Shown here: positions 1 to 6,768 of the stretch, piece by piece
Position numbering within the stretch: the first letter of the stretch is position 1
Layout: each line of letters starts with the position of its first letter
Source of the DNA: an uncultured Lachnospiraceae bacterium
GTDB lineage: Bacteria; Bacillota; Clostridia; Lachnospirales; Lachnospiraceae
DNA length: 16,174 nt
NCBI GenBank assembly: GCA_947594085.1
Contig: CANQEB010000026.1
Location: 1-16,174 of the forward strand
Direction: 5' to 3'
Position numbers and translations under genes: made by a program
Notes under the pieces: model-generated
The model's database searches: none
Seen by the model: only the letters and a program-made list of their open reading frames with translations
Told to the model about the DNA's origin: nothing

Positions 1-33
1 TCCGGGAAGGACCTATAGGGGCGTCCACCCGGA
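1..33 (-). repeat. GC-rich hairpin at the left window edge, downstream of the last PBP gene
   Basis: Bases 1-6 (TCCGGG) pair with 28-33 (CCCGGA), and 9-12 (GGAC) pair with 23-26 (GTCC), with a small internal loop and a short CCTATAGG palindrome inside. It lies about 30 nt past the stop codon of the minus-strand PBP. It could be part of a terminator, an attenuator before the next dcw gene (mraY would be usual), or a processing structure. Any U-tract on the minus strand would fall outside the window, so the role cannot be settled here. Confidence 0.4.
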
Positions 34-61
34 GATTCCCTGTCACATAACAGCGTCCGGT

Positions 62-1909
62 TCATCCTTCCTGCTTCCCTTTCTCTATCCCCAGATACGG
101 CAGAATATTCTCAAACATTCCCCGAATCACCGGAGCCGCAATTGTTCCCCCGTAATACACACCTTGCGGATTGTTGATAATGCATAGGCCAAGCACCTGC
201 GGATCATCCGCAGGCGCAAAGCCTATGAAGGAGGAAATGTATTTGTTCGCGCTTCTTGGCAATGTCTCCGATGTGGCAGTCTTGCCGCCGATTCGATAGC
301 CTTCAATATACGCGTTCTTTCCTGAGCCGCCGTCCACCACTTGCTCCAAAAGATAACGCATGGTCTTCGATGTCTCTTCCGATAGGATTCTTCTCCCCTT
401 GTCATATTGGTACACACCGATCAATGCTCCGTCGCTTGCCTGTACACTCACTCCAAAATGCGGCGTGACACGCGTGCCACCGTTGATGATAGAGCTGACT
501 GTTGTGGCAAGCTGCACCGGTGTGATCTGAAAGGACTGGCCGAAGGAAATCGTAGCCAGCTCTACTTGACCGACATTTTCCTTTTTGTGCATGATCGTCG
601 CGGCCTCTCCCGGAAGATCGATCTTCGTTTTCTCATTCAGTCCAAATTGATCAAAATAGGAAAAATACCGGTCGACACCAAGCCGTAGCCCTACCTCGAT
701 AAACACCGGATTGCAGGAATTCTGGATTCCTTGTACAAATGTCTCGGCCCCGTGTCCTCCCACCTTATGGCAGCGAATCCTGCGATCCTCCACGATCTTG
801 AATCCAGGACACGAAAAATTGTCTGTCAGGGAAACAACACCAGCCTCCAGCCCCGCAGACGCTGTGATAATCTTGAACGTAGAACCCGGTTCGTACGTAT
901 CATTGATGCAGCCGTTTCGCCACATGCGGTTCAGCGCATCCTGCAAAGCCTCTCCTGATAGCGCGCTTTCAGCTGCCGCCACCAGATTCTGTTCGTCTGA
1001 AATCCCTTCCACTCCACTGTCTATCGCATATACATCCTGACCGACAGTCTCGGCAATTGGTTCCCCTGTCTCCTCTGGAAGGTACTGTGGAAGCAGCGTG
1101 TACGGATCATTCAAGTCAAATTCCGGCACGTTCGTCATCGCATAGATCTCACCGTTCTTCGGATTCATGATCAGGATCGAGACGCTGTCTGCCTGCTTCT
1201 GCTCCATGACCTGATAAGCTGCCTGCTCGGCATACTTTTGTATATTATAATCCAAGCTGGTCACAAGGTCGTTGCCCGCAACGGGCTCCTGCCGACTCTC
1301 ACCAGTATCAGAGAGCTCCACGCCCCGCGCGTCCGTCAACGTCAGAATTTTTCCGGGTGTCCCGGAAAGCTCTTCTTCGTACTCGACCTCCAGACCAATG
1401 ATTCCCTGGTTGTCGCCGCCCGTGAAACCAAGCACCTTGGATGCCATACTTCCAAACGGATAATATCTGCGATAGTCCTCGTCCACCTTCACGCCTGCAA
1501 GATCGCAATTGCGAATCCGGTCACCGATTTCCTTGTCGACATTCTGGCAGATGCGTTCAATCGAAGTAACCTTCTCAACGCGCTTCCTCACCGTCTCCTC
1601 GGGAAGTTCCAGCTCCCTGGCAAGCACTTCAATCACCTGTTCCGGATCCTCGATCTGACTGTGAATCACGGACACAGTGCAGACGGTCCGGTTGTCCGCA
1701 AGAACCACACCATTGCGGTCCAGTATCCTCCCGCGCGCCGCCTTGATCGAGCGCTCCCGCTCGTGCAAATCCTCTGCCAGTGCCGCGTAATGCTCGGAAT
1801 CCGCAATCATCAAATGCGCCAACCGCCCGCCCAAGAAGGCAAGCATCAGTGTACACCCCAGAAATATCACCACCATTTTTCGGCGATGGAATGGTCTTGT
1901 TTTCTGCAT
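62..1909 (-). CDS. Class B penicillin-binding protein, SpoVD/FtsI-like, with variant KTA motif
   Basis: Peptidoglycan transpeptidase of the FtsI/SpoVD type, 615 residues, cross-linking stem peptides outside the membrane. One N-terminal membrane anchor spans about residues 11-34; the dimerisation domain follows (RGRILDRNG near 59-67). The transpeptidase domain has STFK at 343-346 (catalytic Ser343) and SCN at 398-400. The third motif reads KTA (543-545) where KTG is expected. Compared with its upstream neighbour it carries about 35-40 extra residues between FDLNDPY and the STFK region. I chose ATG at 1909 because GAGG lies 7 nt upstream; a TTG at 1924 is in frame but lacks an RBS. It is the second of two consecutive PBPs in the dcw cluster. 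In relatives this place holds SpoVD, which makes spore cortex; that role is inference. There is no PASTA domain. Confidence 0.88.
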   Translation of the reverse strand: MQKTRPFHRRKMVVIFLGCTLMLAFLGGRLAHLMIADSEHYAALAEDLHERERSIKAARGRILDRNGVVLADNRTVCTVSVIHSQIEDPEQVIEVLARELELPEETVRKRVEKVTSIERICQNVDKEIGDRIRNCDLAGVKVDEDYRRYYPFGSMASKVLGFTGGDNQGIIGLEVEYEEELSGTPGKILTLTDARGVELSDTGESRQEPVAGNDLVTSLDYNIQKYAEQAAYQVMEQKQADSVSILIMNPKNGEIYAMTNVPEFDLNDPYTLLPQYLPEETGEPIAETVGQDVYAIDSGVEGISDEQNLVAAAESALSGEALQDALNRMWRNGCINDTYEPGSTFKIITASAGLEAGVVSLTDNFSCPGFKIVEDRRIRCHKVGGHGAETFVQGIQNSCNPVFIEVGLRLGVDRYFSYFDQFGLNEKTKIDLPGEAATIMHKKENVGQVELATISFGQSFQITPVQLATTVSSIINGGTRVTPHFGVSVQASDGALIGVYQYDKGRRILSEETSKTMRYLLEQVVDGGSGKNAYIEGYRIGGKTATSETLPRSANKYISSFIGFAPADDPQVLGLCIINNPQGVYYGGTIAAPVIRGMFENILPYLGIEKGKQEG

Positions 1910-1926
1910 AGGACAGCCTCGCAAAG

Positions 1927-1956
1927 CTGTTCAGTGTCTATACCTATACTGAACAG
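1927..1956 (-). repeat. 9-bp perfect inverted repeat between the two PBP genes
   Basis: CTGTTCAGT (1927-1935) and ACTGAACAG (1948-1956) form a perfect dyad with a 12-base centre. It lies 17 bases upstream of the ATG at 1909 and just before its RBS. A weak minus-strand promoter-like pair, TTGTAT (1967-1972) and TATAGG (1943-1948) with an 18-bp spacer, would place the -10 inside the dyad. No U-tract follows, so it does not look like a terminator. An operator or a leader hairpin is possible; both are inference. Confidence 0.45.
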
Positions 1957-2017
1957 TCACGTTTTAATACAATATATTAACGTTTCTGCAAAGCTATGCG
2001 CAGACTCATCGGAACTG

Positions 2018-4306
2018 CTACTCTTCCTGTGCCTCGGCATTCTCTTCTTCATCGGTCGCCGTGCCGTCCCAGACAGTCGCCTGATCTGCCCCGTCCGCAT
2101 TTTCAGACGGCGGGAGCGCAAGGCCCGGATTGTCCACCTTCGGATCGATGACCTCCTTGGGCTGCTGCACCTTCACAAACGACACCGCGTTCATCACCGC
2201 ATCATACACGGTTCCGTCCTCCGCAATGTATGCGCCGGCGATCTCATTGCCACTGCTGTCTACGATCTTGCCGTCTTCAACTCTCGCGTCTGTATGGTAA
2301 ACTCCATACGAATCAATCGCATCGAAAATCTGTACGACGTCGTCTCCGATATCCTGCCTATCCAAACCGAGCGCCGCCAACATCTCGTCTGTCACAGACT
2401 CTGTCGGATAGATTCCCATGTAGGGCAGCACTTCTGTCGCTATCTTCTGATAAACCTCCTGCGCAAATGTACTATTCGCCTGGTTCGCCACGTTCGGCTC
2501 ATCAACGATAACATAGATCACGACCTCTGGGTCGTTGATCGGCGCAGCCCCTATAAAGGAAACAAGATATTTGCCCTTCGCACGCGTTCCGGTCTCCGGG
2601 TCGATCTTCTCTGCAGTACCGGTCTTGCCACCAATGCGGTAGCCTGGCACCTGTGCGTGACGCCCGGTACCTTCCTGCACCGCGACTTCAAGGAAACCCC
2701 TCAGCGTATCCGACACATCGTTCGAAATCGTCTGCTTCAGAAGCAAATCCCCCGAACTCTTTATAACTTTTCCGTTTTCATCGAGTATTTTGTCCACCAC
2801 GTGTGGCTGATAGTAATAGCCACCATTCACGACCGCGGAAAACGCCGCAATCTCCTGTACCATCGTGCAGGTGAGACCCTGTCCAAACGTACAAGTCGCC
2901 AACTCGACCTCGTTCATGGTATCGCGGGTGTACACGGAACCTGCGGATTCATTCGGCAGGTCGATTCCGGTCGGCTTCCCAAAATTAAACAACGACTGAT
3001 ATTCAATAAAGCGCGGAACCGTCAGCCTCATGCCGATCTGCATCAAACCGTCGTTGCAGGAGTTCTTCAGGACATCGCCCAGCGTCTGATCTCCGTGCGC
3101 ATTCGGATATGCATCACAGTGGATCTCTGTGTCGGTGATGAACTCACCGCCATCGCAGTAGAAATGGTCATTTGTCGTCACTGCTCCGCACTCCAGCGCA
3201 GAGGATACCGTGATCGGCTTGAACGTAGAACCTGGCTCGATGCCGTCCGAGACACAGAAATTGCTCCACATCGCATTCAGAGCCTCCACGTACTCTTCCT
3301 CCGTCATGGACTTGATCTCCGACTCCGTGTACCAGTCATTCAAATTCATCGGATCATTCAGATTGAATCCGGAGTTTGTCCCCATCGCGAGAATACTTCC
3401 ATTGTTCGGATTCATAATGACGACGCCGATGTTTTTGGCCCCGTGCTTCGCCGTGCCGTCATCATGGTCTTCTCCGTATGTCTCATCGAATTCTGCGATA
3501 TATTTTTCCACGATCTGCTGAATGTTGATATCAAGTGTCAGCTGAAGCGTGGAACCGTTTTCGGGCGGGATTGTCTTTTTCTGATATTCCTGATTTTCAT
3601 TGAGATAGCCGAACACGCGACCGTTTGTCCCTTTGAGCTGCGAATCGTAGTAGGACTCCAAGCCCACAATGCCGTCTCCGATCGCGTTGGAAAACCCAAC
3701 GACGTTGCTCGCGAGACTGTCCATCGGGTACTTTCGGATAAACTTTTCCTCAAACCAGACACCCGTCACATTCTGCAGCTCTTTCGCCTTCTCTCTGCGC
3801 TCCTCCTTCGACAGACTATCGTCATCGTAGGATTCCAAATACGCAGAGAACTCATCCTTCTGGTCCTCCGTCACCTGCTCTTTTACCACCTGATATTGGC
3901 TGTCGCATGTTTTCTCCGAAGTGATCCGTTCCCGCAGCTCAGCACTGTCCAGCCCAAACACTGTCACAAGCGCCTTGATCGTCGGCTCAAGGTAGTCCTC
4001 GTTCTCATTGATCGCCTTGCAATCCAGCACGAGGTTATATACCTTCTCACTGTAGGCGAGTATCCTGCCGTTTGTGTCCCTGATCTCGCCTCTTCTGCTG
4101 TAGAGAACCTGACTGTCATAGTTCTCCTGGGAAAGCACCTGCTTTGCATAACGGTCGCCACTCTTTACGTTGATGAACACAATGCGGAGCAGAATGATAA
4201 TTAAAAATAATAAAATGAATGCAAATATAGCCAGAAGCTTTATTTGCATTTTTCTTGTAAATCTTCGTTCTCTTTTTATACGGCTGATCTTTGCCAACTG
4301 TTTCAC
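2018..4306 (-). CDS. ftsI: Class B penicillin-binding protein 2 (FtsI/SpoVD family)
   Basis: Septal-type peptidoglycan transpeptidase of 762 residues. A basic cytoplasmic N-terminus (1-20) precedes one membrane helix (about 21-46); the dimerisation domain begins with RRGEIRDTNGRIL near 71-83. The transpeptidase domain carries STFK at 360-363 (catalytic Ser360), SCN at 416-418 and KTG at 561-563. After about residue 625 comes a non-PASTA extension ending in a strongly acidic tail (DEEENAEAQEE). The start is GTG, 6 nt after the ftsL-like stop; the AAGG used as RBS overlaps that stop, suggesting coupled translation. An internal ATG at codon 20 has no good RBS and would cut into the anchor. Its place right after ftsL argues for the division PBP that partners FtsW, but in some clostridia the dcw-borne enzyme is SpoVD, so the symbol is tentative. 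Confidence 0.9.
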   Translation of the reverse strand: MKQLAKISRIKRERRFTRKMQIKLLAIFAFILLFLIIILLRIVFINVKSGDRYAKQVLSQENYDSQVLYSRRGEIRDTNGRILAYSEKVYNLVLDCKAINENEDYLEPTIKALVTVFGLDSAELRERITSEKTCDSQYQVVKEQVTEDQKDEFSAYLESYDDDSLSKEERREKAKELQNVTGVWFEEKFIRKYPMDSLASNVVGFSNAIGDGIVGLESYYDSQLKGTNGRVFGYLNENQEYQKKTIPPENGSTLQLTLDINIQQIVEKYIAEFDETYGEDHDDGTAKHGAKNIGVVIMNPNNGSILAMGTNSGFNLNDPMNLNDWYTESEIKSMTEEEYVEALNAMWSNFCVSDGIEPGSTFKPITVSSALECGAVTTNDHFYCDGGEFITDTEIHCDAYPNAHGDQTLGDVLKNSCNDGLMQIGMRLTVPRFIEYQSLFNFGKPTGIDLPNESAGSVYTRDTMNEVELATCTFGQGLTCTMVQEIAAFSAVVNGGYYYQPHVVDKILDENGKVIKSSGDLLLKQTISNDVSDTLRGFLEVAVQEGTGRHAQVPGYRIGGKTGTAEKIDPETGTRAKGKYLVSFIGAAPINDPEVVIYVIVDEPNVANQANSTFAQEVYQKIATEVLPYMGIYPTESVTDEMLAALGLDRQDIGDDVVQIFDAIDSYGVYHTDARVEDGKIVDSSGNEIAGAYIAEDGTVYDAVMNAVSFVKVQQPKEVIDPKVDNPGLALPPSENADGADQATVWDGTATDEEENAEAQEE

Positions 4307-4312
4307 CTGACC

Positions 4313-4819
4313 TTAACCTTGTGGTACCTCAGCATACTGTCTCACATAGTCACTGTTCTCGATCTCATACGTGACGATCTGTGATTTTTTCGCATACACC
4401 ATGCCGAGCTCGTTCATGGCCACGTCCTTGACTTGCTCCATGTCCACGCTCGTCATGATCCGATTGTAATCCGAATCGTTCTCGAGAATCGCAGCGTCAA
4501 GCTGCGTCCCAAGCAACGTCACTTCCTTCTGAAGTCTGGTCTCTCTCGCCTGAAGCTGCAGGAAGTTCACACACATGAACACGGTGATCACAGCTGCAGC
4601 GGTCAAAAACAGGACATAACCCAAATTCATTGAGAGAGCCCGATCCCTGTTTCTTTTTGTTCTCTGACTGGCAGACGGCGCCTCTTGTCTCTCTTGTGGC
4701 TCCAGAGCGGGCTGAAGTTTGCGCACAGCTGTTCCGTCAACGTACACATATGTCCTCCCGCTTTCATTTCTCCCCTGGCGGCTGTCTGTCGTACCGCCCC
4801 TTCTCTGCGTTCTCGCCAT
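4313..4819 (-). CDS. ftsL: FtsL-like septum formation protein
   Basis: Small bitopic protein of 168 residues. A hydrophilic, basic cytoplasmic N-terminus (about 1-62, rich in R, Q, T) leads to one membrane helix (about 64-86). An extracytoplasmic coiled-coil stretch follows (about 87-118, LQARETRLQKEVTLLGTQL), then a short conserved-looking end with VAMNELGMVYA near 133-143. FtsL sequences diverge fast, so the call rests on this architecture plus position between rsmH and the FtsI-type PBP, where ftsL normally sits. In the family FtsL forms a complex with FtsB/DivIC and activates FtsWI. ATG at 4819 is preceded by AGGGGTG at good distance. A 96-nt spacer separates it from rsmH. Confidence 0.82.
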   Translation of the reverse strand: MARTQRRGGTTDSRQGRNESGRTYVYVDGTAVRKLQPALEPQERQEAPSASQRTKRNRDRALSMNLGYVLFLTAAAVITVFMCVNFLQLQARETRLQKEVTLLGTQLDAAILENDSDYNRIMTSVDMEQVKDVAMNELGMVYAKKSQIVTYEIENSDYVRQYAEVPQG

Positions 4820-4915
4820 TGTTCTGCACCCCTGTATAATTTATCGCAACCGCCCGCTGCACTTACCCTTCTTTTTCCACAGTGACAAGCCGTACTGGCC
4901 TGCGCCGGACTGCTG

Positions 4916-5857
4916 CTATGTATACTCCCGCTCAAATACCCGTAACTTTGAGCTTTTTGCTCTATTATTCTCTTCCAGTTCCTCTTCCGATGGGACAATT
5001 GGCTTTCGTGTGATAACTTTTCCCTTCGATTTCTTTCCGCACACACAGACCGGAAATTCCTTCGGGCAGGTACATGGATTTTCGTTTTGTCTGAATTTTT
5101 CTTTCACGATCCGATCTTCCAGCGAATGAAATGTGATCACGCAAATGCGTCCCCCATCATTCAGAAGTTCGATCATGTCGTCCAGGGAATTCTCCAGAAC
5201 CTCCAGCTCTCGATTCAACTCGATCCGGATCGCCTGGAAGGTCCTTTTGGCCGGGTGTCCCCCCGTCGCTCGTGCTTTCATCGGTATCGCCGCTTTTATA
5301 ACATGAATTAACTCCCCAGTTGTTTCCAATGTTTTTTGATTTCTTGCACTTACAATGTGCCTAGCGATATTCTTTGCGAATCGTTCTTCCCCGTAGTCTC
5401 GGATAATCCGATACAATTCCGATTCGCTGTACCCGTTCACAATATCTCTGGCAGTCTGAGTTTGACGCTGGTCCATACGCATATCCAGCGGAGCATCCTC
5501 CCTGTAAGTAAAGCCGCGGCTTGCCTCATCGAGCTGATAGGATGAGACCCCCAGATCCAAAATGACTCCATCTACAGATGTAATACCTAGCTTGCCGAGC
5601 TCCCTTCTCATGTCACAGTAATTCGCGCGGATGATGGTCACCCGGTCTTCGAACAGCTTCAAGCGCCTCGTGGCTGCCTCGATCGCGGCTGCATCCTGGT
5701 CTATGCCGATCAGTCTGCCCTTTTCAGACAACCGGCTGCAAATCTCCAGGGAATGTCCCCCGCCGCCAAGCGTGCCGTCCACATAAATTCCATCCGGTCG
5801 TACGCGCAACGCCTCAATACTTTCCTTCAGCAATACAGATGTATGTCTGAATTCCAT
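4916..5857 (-). CDS. rsmH: 16S rRNA (cytosine-1402-N4)-methyltransferase RsmH
   Basis: SAM-dependent methyltransferase making m4C1402 in the decoding centre of 16S rRNA; 313 residues, the usual length. It begins with the family N-terminus [10 protein letters not shown]. The SAM-binding motif [10 protein letters not shown] is at 27-36 and DLGVSS at 101-106. LDMRMD is at 124-129, [12 protein letters not shown] at 201-212 and ITFHSLEDR at 241-249. A cysteine cluster (C262, C264, C271, C273) lies near the end, followed by the family tail [12 protein letters not shown] at 5857 has GGGGAGG 5 nt upstream, a very strong RBS, and lies 15 nt after mraZ. It is the second gene of the dcw cluster. Former name mraW. 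Confidence 0.97.
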   Translation of the reverse strand: MEFRHTSVLLKESIEALRVRPDGIYVDGTLGGGGHSLEICSRLSEKGRLIGIDQDAAAIEAATRRLKLFEDRVTIIRANYCDMRRELGKLGITSVDGVILDLGVSSYQLDEASRGFTYREDAPLDMRMDQRQTQTARDIVNGYSESELYRIIRDYGEERFAKNIARHIVSARNQKTLETTGELIHVIKAAIPMKARATGGHPAKRTFQAIRIELNRELEVLENSLDDMIELLNDGGRICVITFHSLEDRIVKEKFRQNENPCTCPKEFPVCVCGKKSKGKVITRKPIVPSEEELEENNRAKSSKLRVFEREYT

Positions 5858-5872
5858 ACAATCCTCCCCAGG

Positions 5873-6304
5873 TTATATGCTCAGGCCAAAATCTGCCATG
5901 CTGTCCGCGATATCATCCATATCGTCATAAGCATTGGTTTCCGTCCAGTTCGCCTTACTCCAGATCTCAACGCGGTTCAGGTTGCCCGCCAGCACCACAT
6001 CCTTTTCCAGCTGTGCGAAATCCCTCAGCACTTGCGGCAAAAGAATTCTCCCCTGCTTGTCCAGCTCGCATGTGGTTGCTCCGGCTACCAGAAAACGCGT
6101 AAACTTTCTGGCGCTCTTGTTGTTCAGTGGCAGCGTGCGCAACTTCTCTTCGATGATCTGCCATTCGTTTTTGGGAAACACAAACAGGCATCCATCCAAT
6201 CCCTTCGTGACAATGAACTCGTCCCCCAACAAGTCCCTGAACTTCGACGGGATGATCAGTCTGCCTTTGGTGTCAATCGTATGATTGTACTCACCCATAA
6301 ACAT
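5873..6304 (-). CDS. mraZ: Transcriptional regulator MraZ
   Basis: DNA-binding repressor of the dcw operon, 143 residues, the standard size. It has two SpoVT/AbrB-like half domains, each with the signature loop: DTKGR at 11-15 and DKQGR at 82-86. It begins MFMGEYNHTIDTKGRL, typical of the family. I chose ATG at 6304 because GAGGTG lies 7 nt upstream and it matches the family start; ATG at 6307 is directly adjacent and a GTG at 6331 would add nine residues without homology. It is the first gene of the cluster. Four AAGTGG-type boxes immediately downstream of its promoter are probably its own binding sites. Confidence 0.97.
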   Translation of the reverse strand: MFMGEYNHTIDTKGRLIIPSKFRDLLGDEFIVTKGLDGCLFVFPKNEWQIIEEKLRTLPLNNKSARKFTRFLVAGATTCELDKQGRILLPQVLRDFAQLEKDVVLAGNLNRVEIWSKANWTETNAYDDMDDIADSMADFGLSI

Positions 6305-6327
6305 CATGACGCACCTCTTCCGGCCGC

Positions 6328-6366
6328 ACACCGGTGTTACTGTTTCCTCTGTGAGCGGAACAGTAA
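6328..6366 (-). repeat. Inverted repeats in the mraZ 5' leader
   Basis: TTACTGTT (6337-6344) and AACAGTAA (6359-6366) are perfect 8-bp arms around a 14-nt centre, whose CC/GG ends can add two pairs across one bulge. A 10-bp perfect palindrome ACACCGGTGT (6328-6337) abuts it. Both lie in the untranslated leader just upstream of the mraZ RBS. No U-tract follows. It may stabilise or regulate the leader; function unknown. Confidence 0.5.
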
Positions 6367-6410
6367 TGTCTTTTTGCAGTGATATTTGGGCGAATCATTC
6401 CATTTTGTCG

Positions 6411-6446
6411 CCACTTAACACCACATCACACCACTTTCTACCACTT
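6411..6446 (-). promoter_or_regulatory. Candidate MraZ operator: four 10-bp-spaced AAGTGG boxes
   Basis: On the minus strand the boxes AAGTGG (6446-6441), AAGTGG (6436-6431), ATGTGG (6426-6421) and AAGTGG (6416-6411) recur at exactly 10 bp, one helical turn. They begin at about the predicted start of transcription, so bound protein would block initiation or escape. MraZ proteins of other bacteria bind short GTG/TGGG-containing direct repeats at roughly this spacing upstream of mraZ, so autoregulation is strongly suggested. The boxes are seen directly; the regulator is inferred. Confidence 0.8.
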
Positions 6447-6453
6447 GACACAT

Positions 6454-6482
6454 ATCTTACCGTACATTTGCACAAAATACAA
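6454..6482 (-). promoter_or_regulatory. Predicted sigma-A-type promoter of the mraZ/dcw operon
   Basis: TTGTAT (6482-6477) and TAAGAT (6459-6454) are separated by 17 bp. Both hexamers are imperfect, but the spacer is ideal and the stretch upstream (about 6485-6540) is very AT-rich, like an UP element. The predicted start near 6447 gives a leader of about 140 nt before mraZ. The terminator of the previous unit ends just upstream. Confidence 0.55.
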
Positions 6483-6544
6483 GCACAATTTCAAATTAAA
6501 TTTTTACAATTTGATTAATTTTTCAAAGGCACAATATATAGTAG

Positions 6545-6587
6545 AAAAAAGAGAAGACCCGCGCAAAATCTTGCGCCAGCCTTCTCT
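6545..6587 (-). terminator. Intrinsic terminator of the ychF-lgt-spo0E-like unit
   Basis: On the minus strand AGAGAAG and GCGCAA pair with TTGCGC and CTTCTCT, with a short imperfect middle and a GATT loop, followed by TTTTTT (6550-6545). The stem is about 16 bp long. It lies 35 nt after the stop codon of the Spo0E-like ORF and insulates the dcw promoter from read-through. Confidence 0.92.
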
Positions 6588-6621
6588 CTTTTCTGCCATG
6601 TCTCTGCAATTTTCAGTAAAC

Positions 6622-6768
6622 TTATAGTTCCATATACTGCTCAATCAACTCATCAATCACACGACTCTGCTCGTAGACTTCCTCCACCAGGCCCCCACTC
6701 GCAAGTAATTCATTGAGCTTTTCACGTTCTTCCTCAATCTTTCTTTGCAATTGTTCTCTTTGATTCAT
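6622..6768 (-). CDS. Spo0E-like small protein (putative aspartyl-phosphate phosphatase)
   Basis: A 48-residue ORF. The N-terminal half is charged and helical (MNQREQLQRKIEEEREKLNE); the second half has S35 and D39 in an SxxxD arrangement followed by ELIEQY. That layout, an antiparallel helical pair with SxxxD then LI-x2-Y, is the signature of the Spo0E family, whose members dephosphorylate phospho-Spo0A and delay sporulation. The ATG lies inside lgt, a 35-nt overlap in another frame, with AGGAAAGG about 11 nt upstream. The stop is TAA at 6624-6622, followed by the terminator. Being the last gene before a terminator and matching a family motif, it looks real despite its size. Which response regulator it acts on is unknown; function is inferred from the motif only. 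Confidence 0.75.
   Translation of the reverse strand: MNQREQLQRKIEEEREKLNELLASGGLVEEVYEQSRVIDELIEQYMEL

Larger units (their letters stand above)
6305..6621. other. Intergenic region between the Spo0E-like gene and mraZ
   Basis: About 317 bases without a gene. In transcription order it holds the 3' end and terminator of the lgt unit (6545-6587), an AT-rich stretch (6485-6540), the predicted dcw promoter (6454-6482), four AAGTGG-type boxes (6411-6446) and a structured leader (6328-6366). I see no additional ORF with an RBS on either strand. Confidence 0.8.

Noticed and set aside
1927..1956. Reading the PBP dyad as a LexA box
   Set aside because: The arms begin CTGT and end ACAG, but the spacing does not match the E. 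coli (CTGT-N8-ACAG) form, and it does not resemble the Gram-positive GAAC-N4-GTTC form.
1238..4204. A 988-residue open frame on the plus strand
   Set aside because: It runs antisense to both PBP genes, whose motifs are unmistakable on the minus strand. It has no recognisable domains, an Arg/His/Leu/Ile-rich shadow composition and no RBS. It is a by-product of codon bias on the opposite strand.
6305..6331. GTG start for mraZ adding nine residues
   Set aside because: MraZ proteins begin near MFMGEY; the GAGGTG RBS fits the ATG at 6304.
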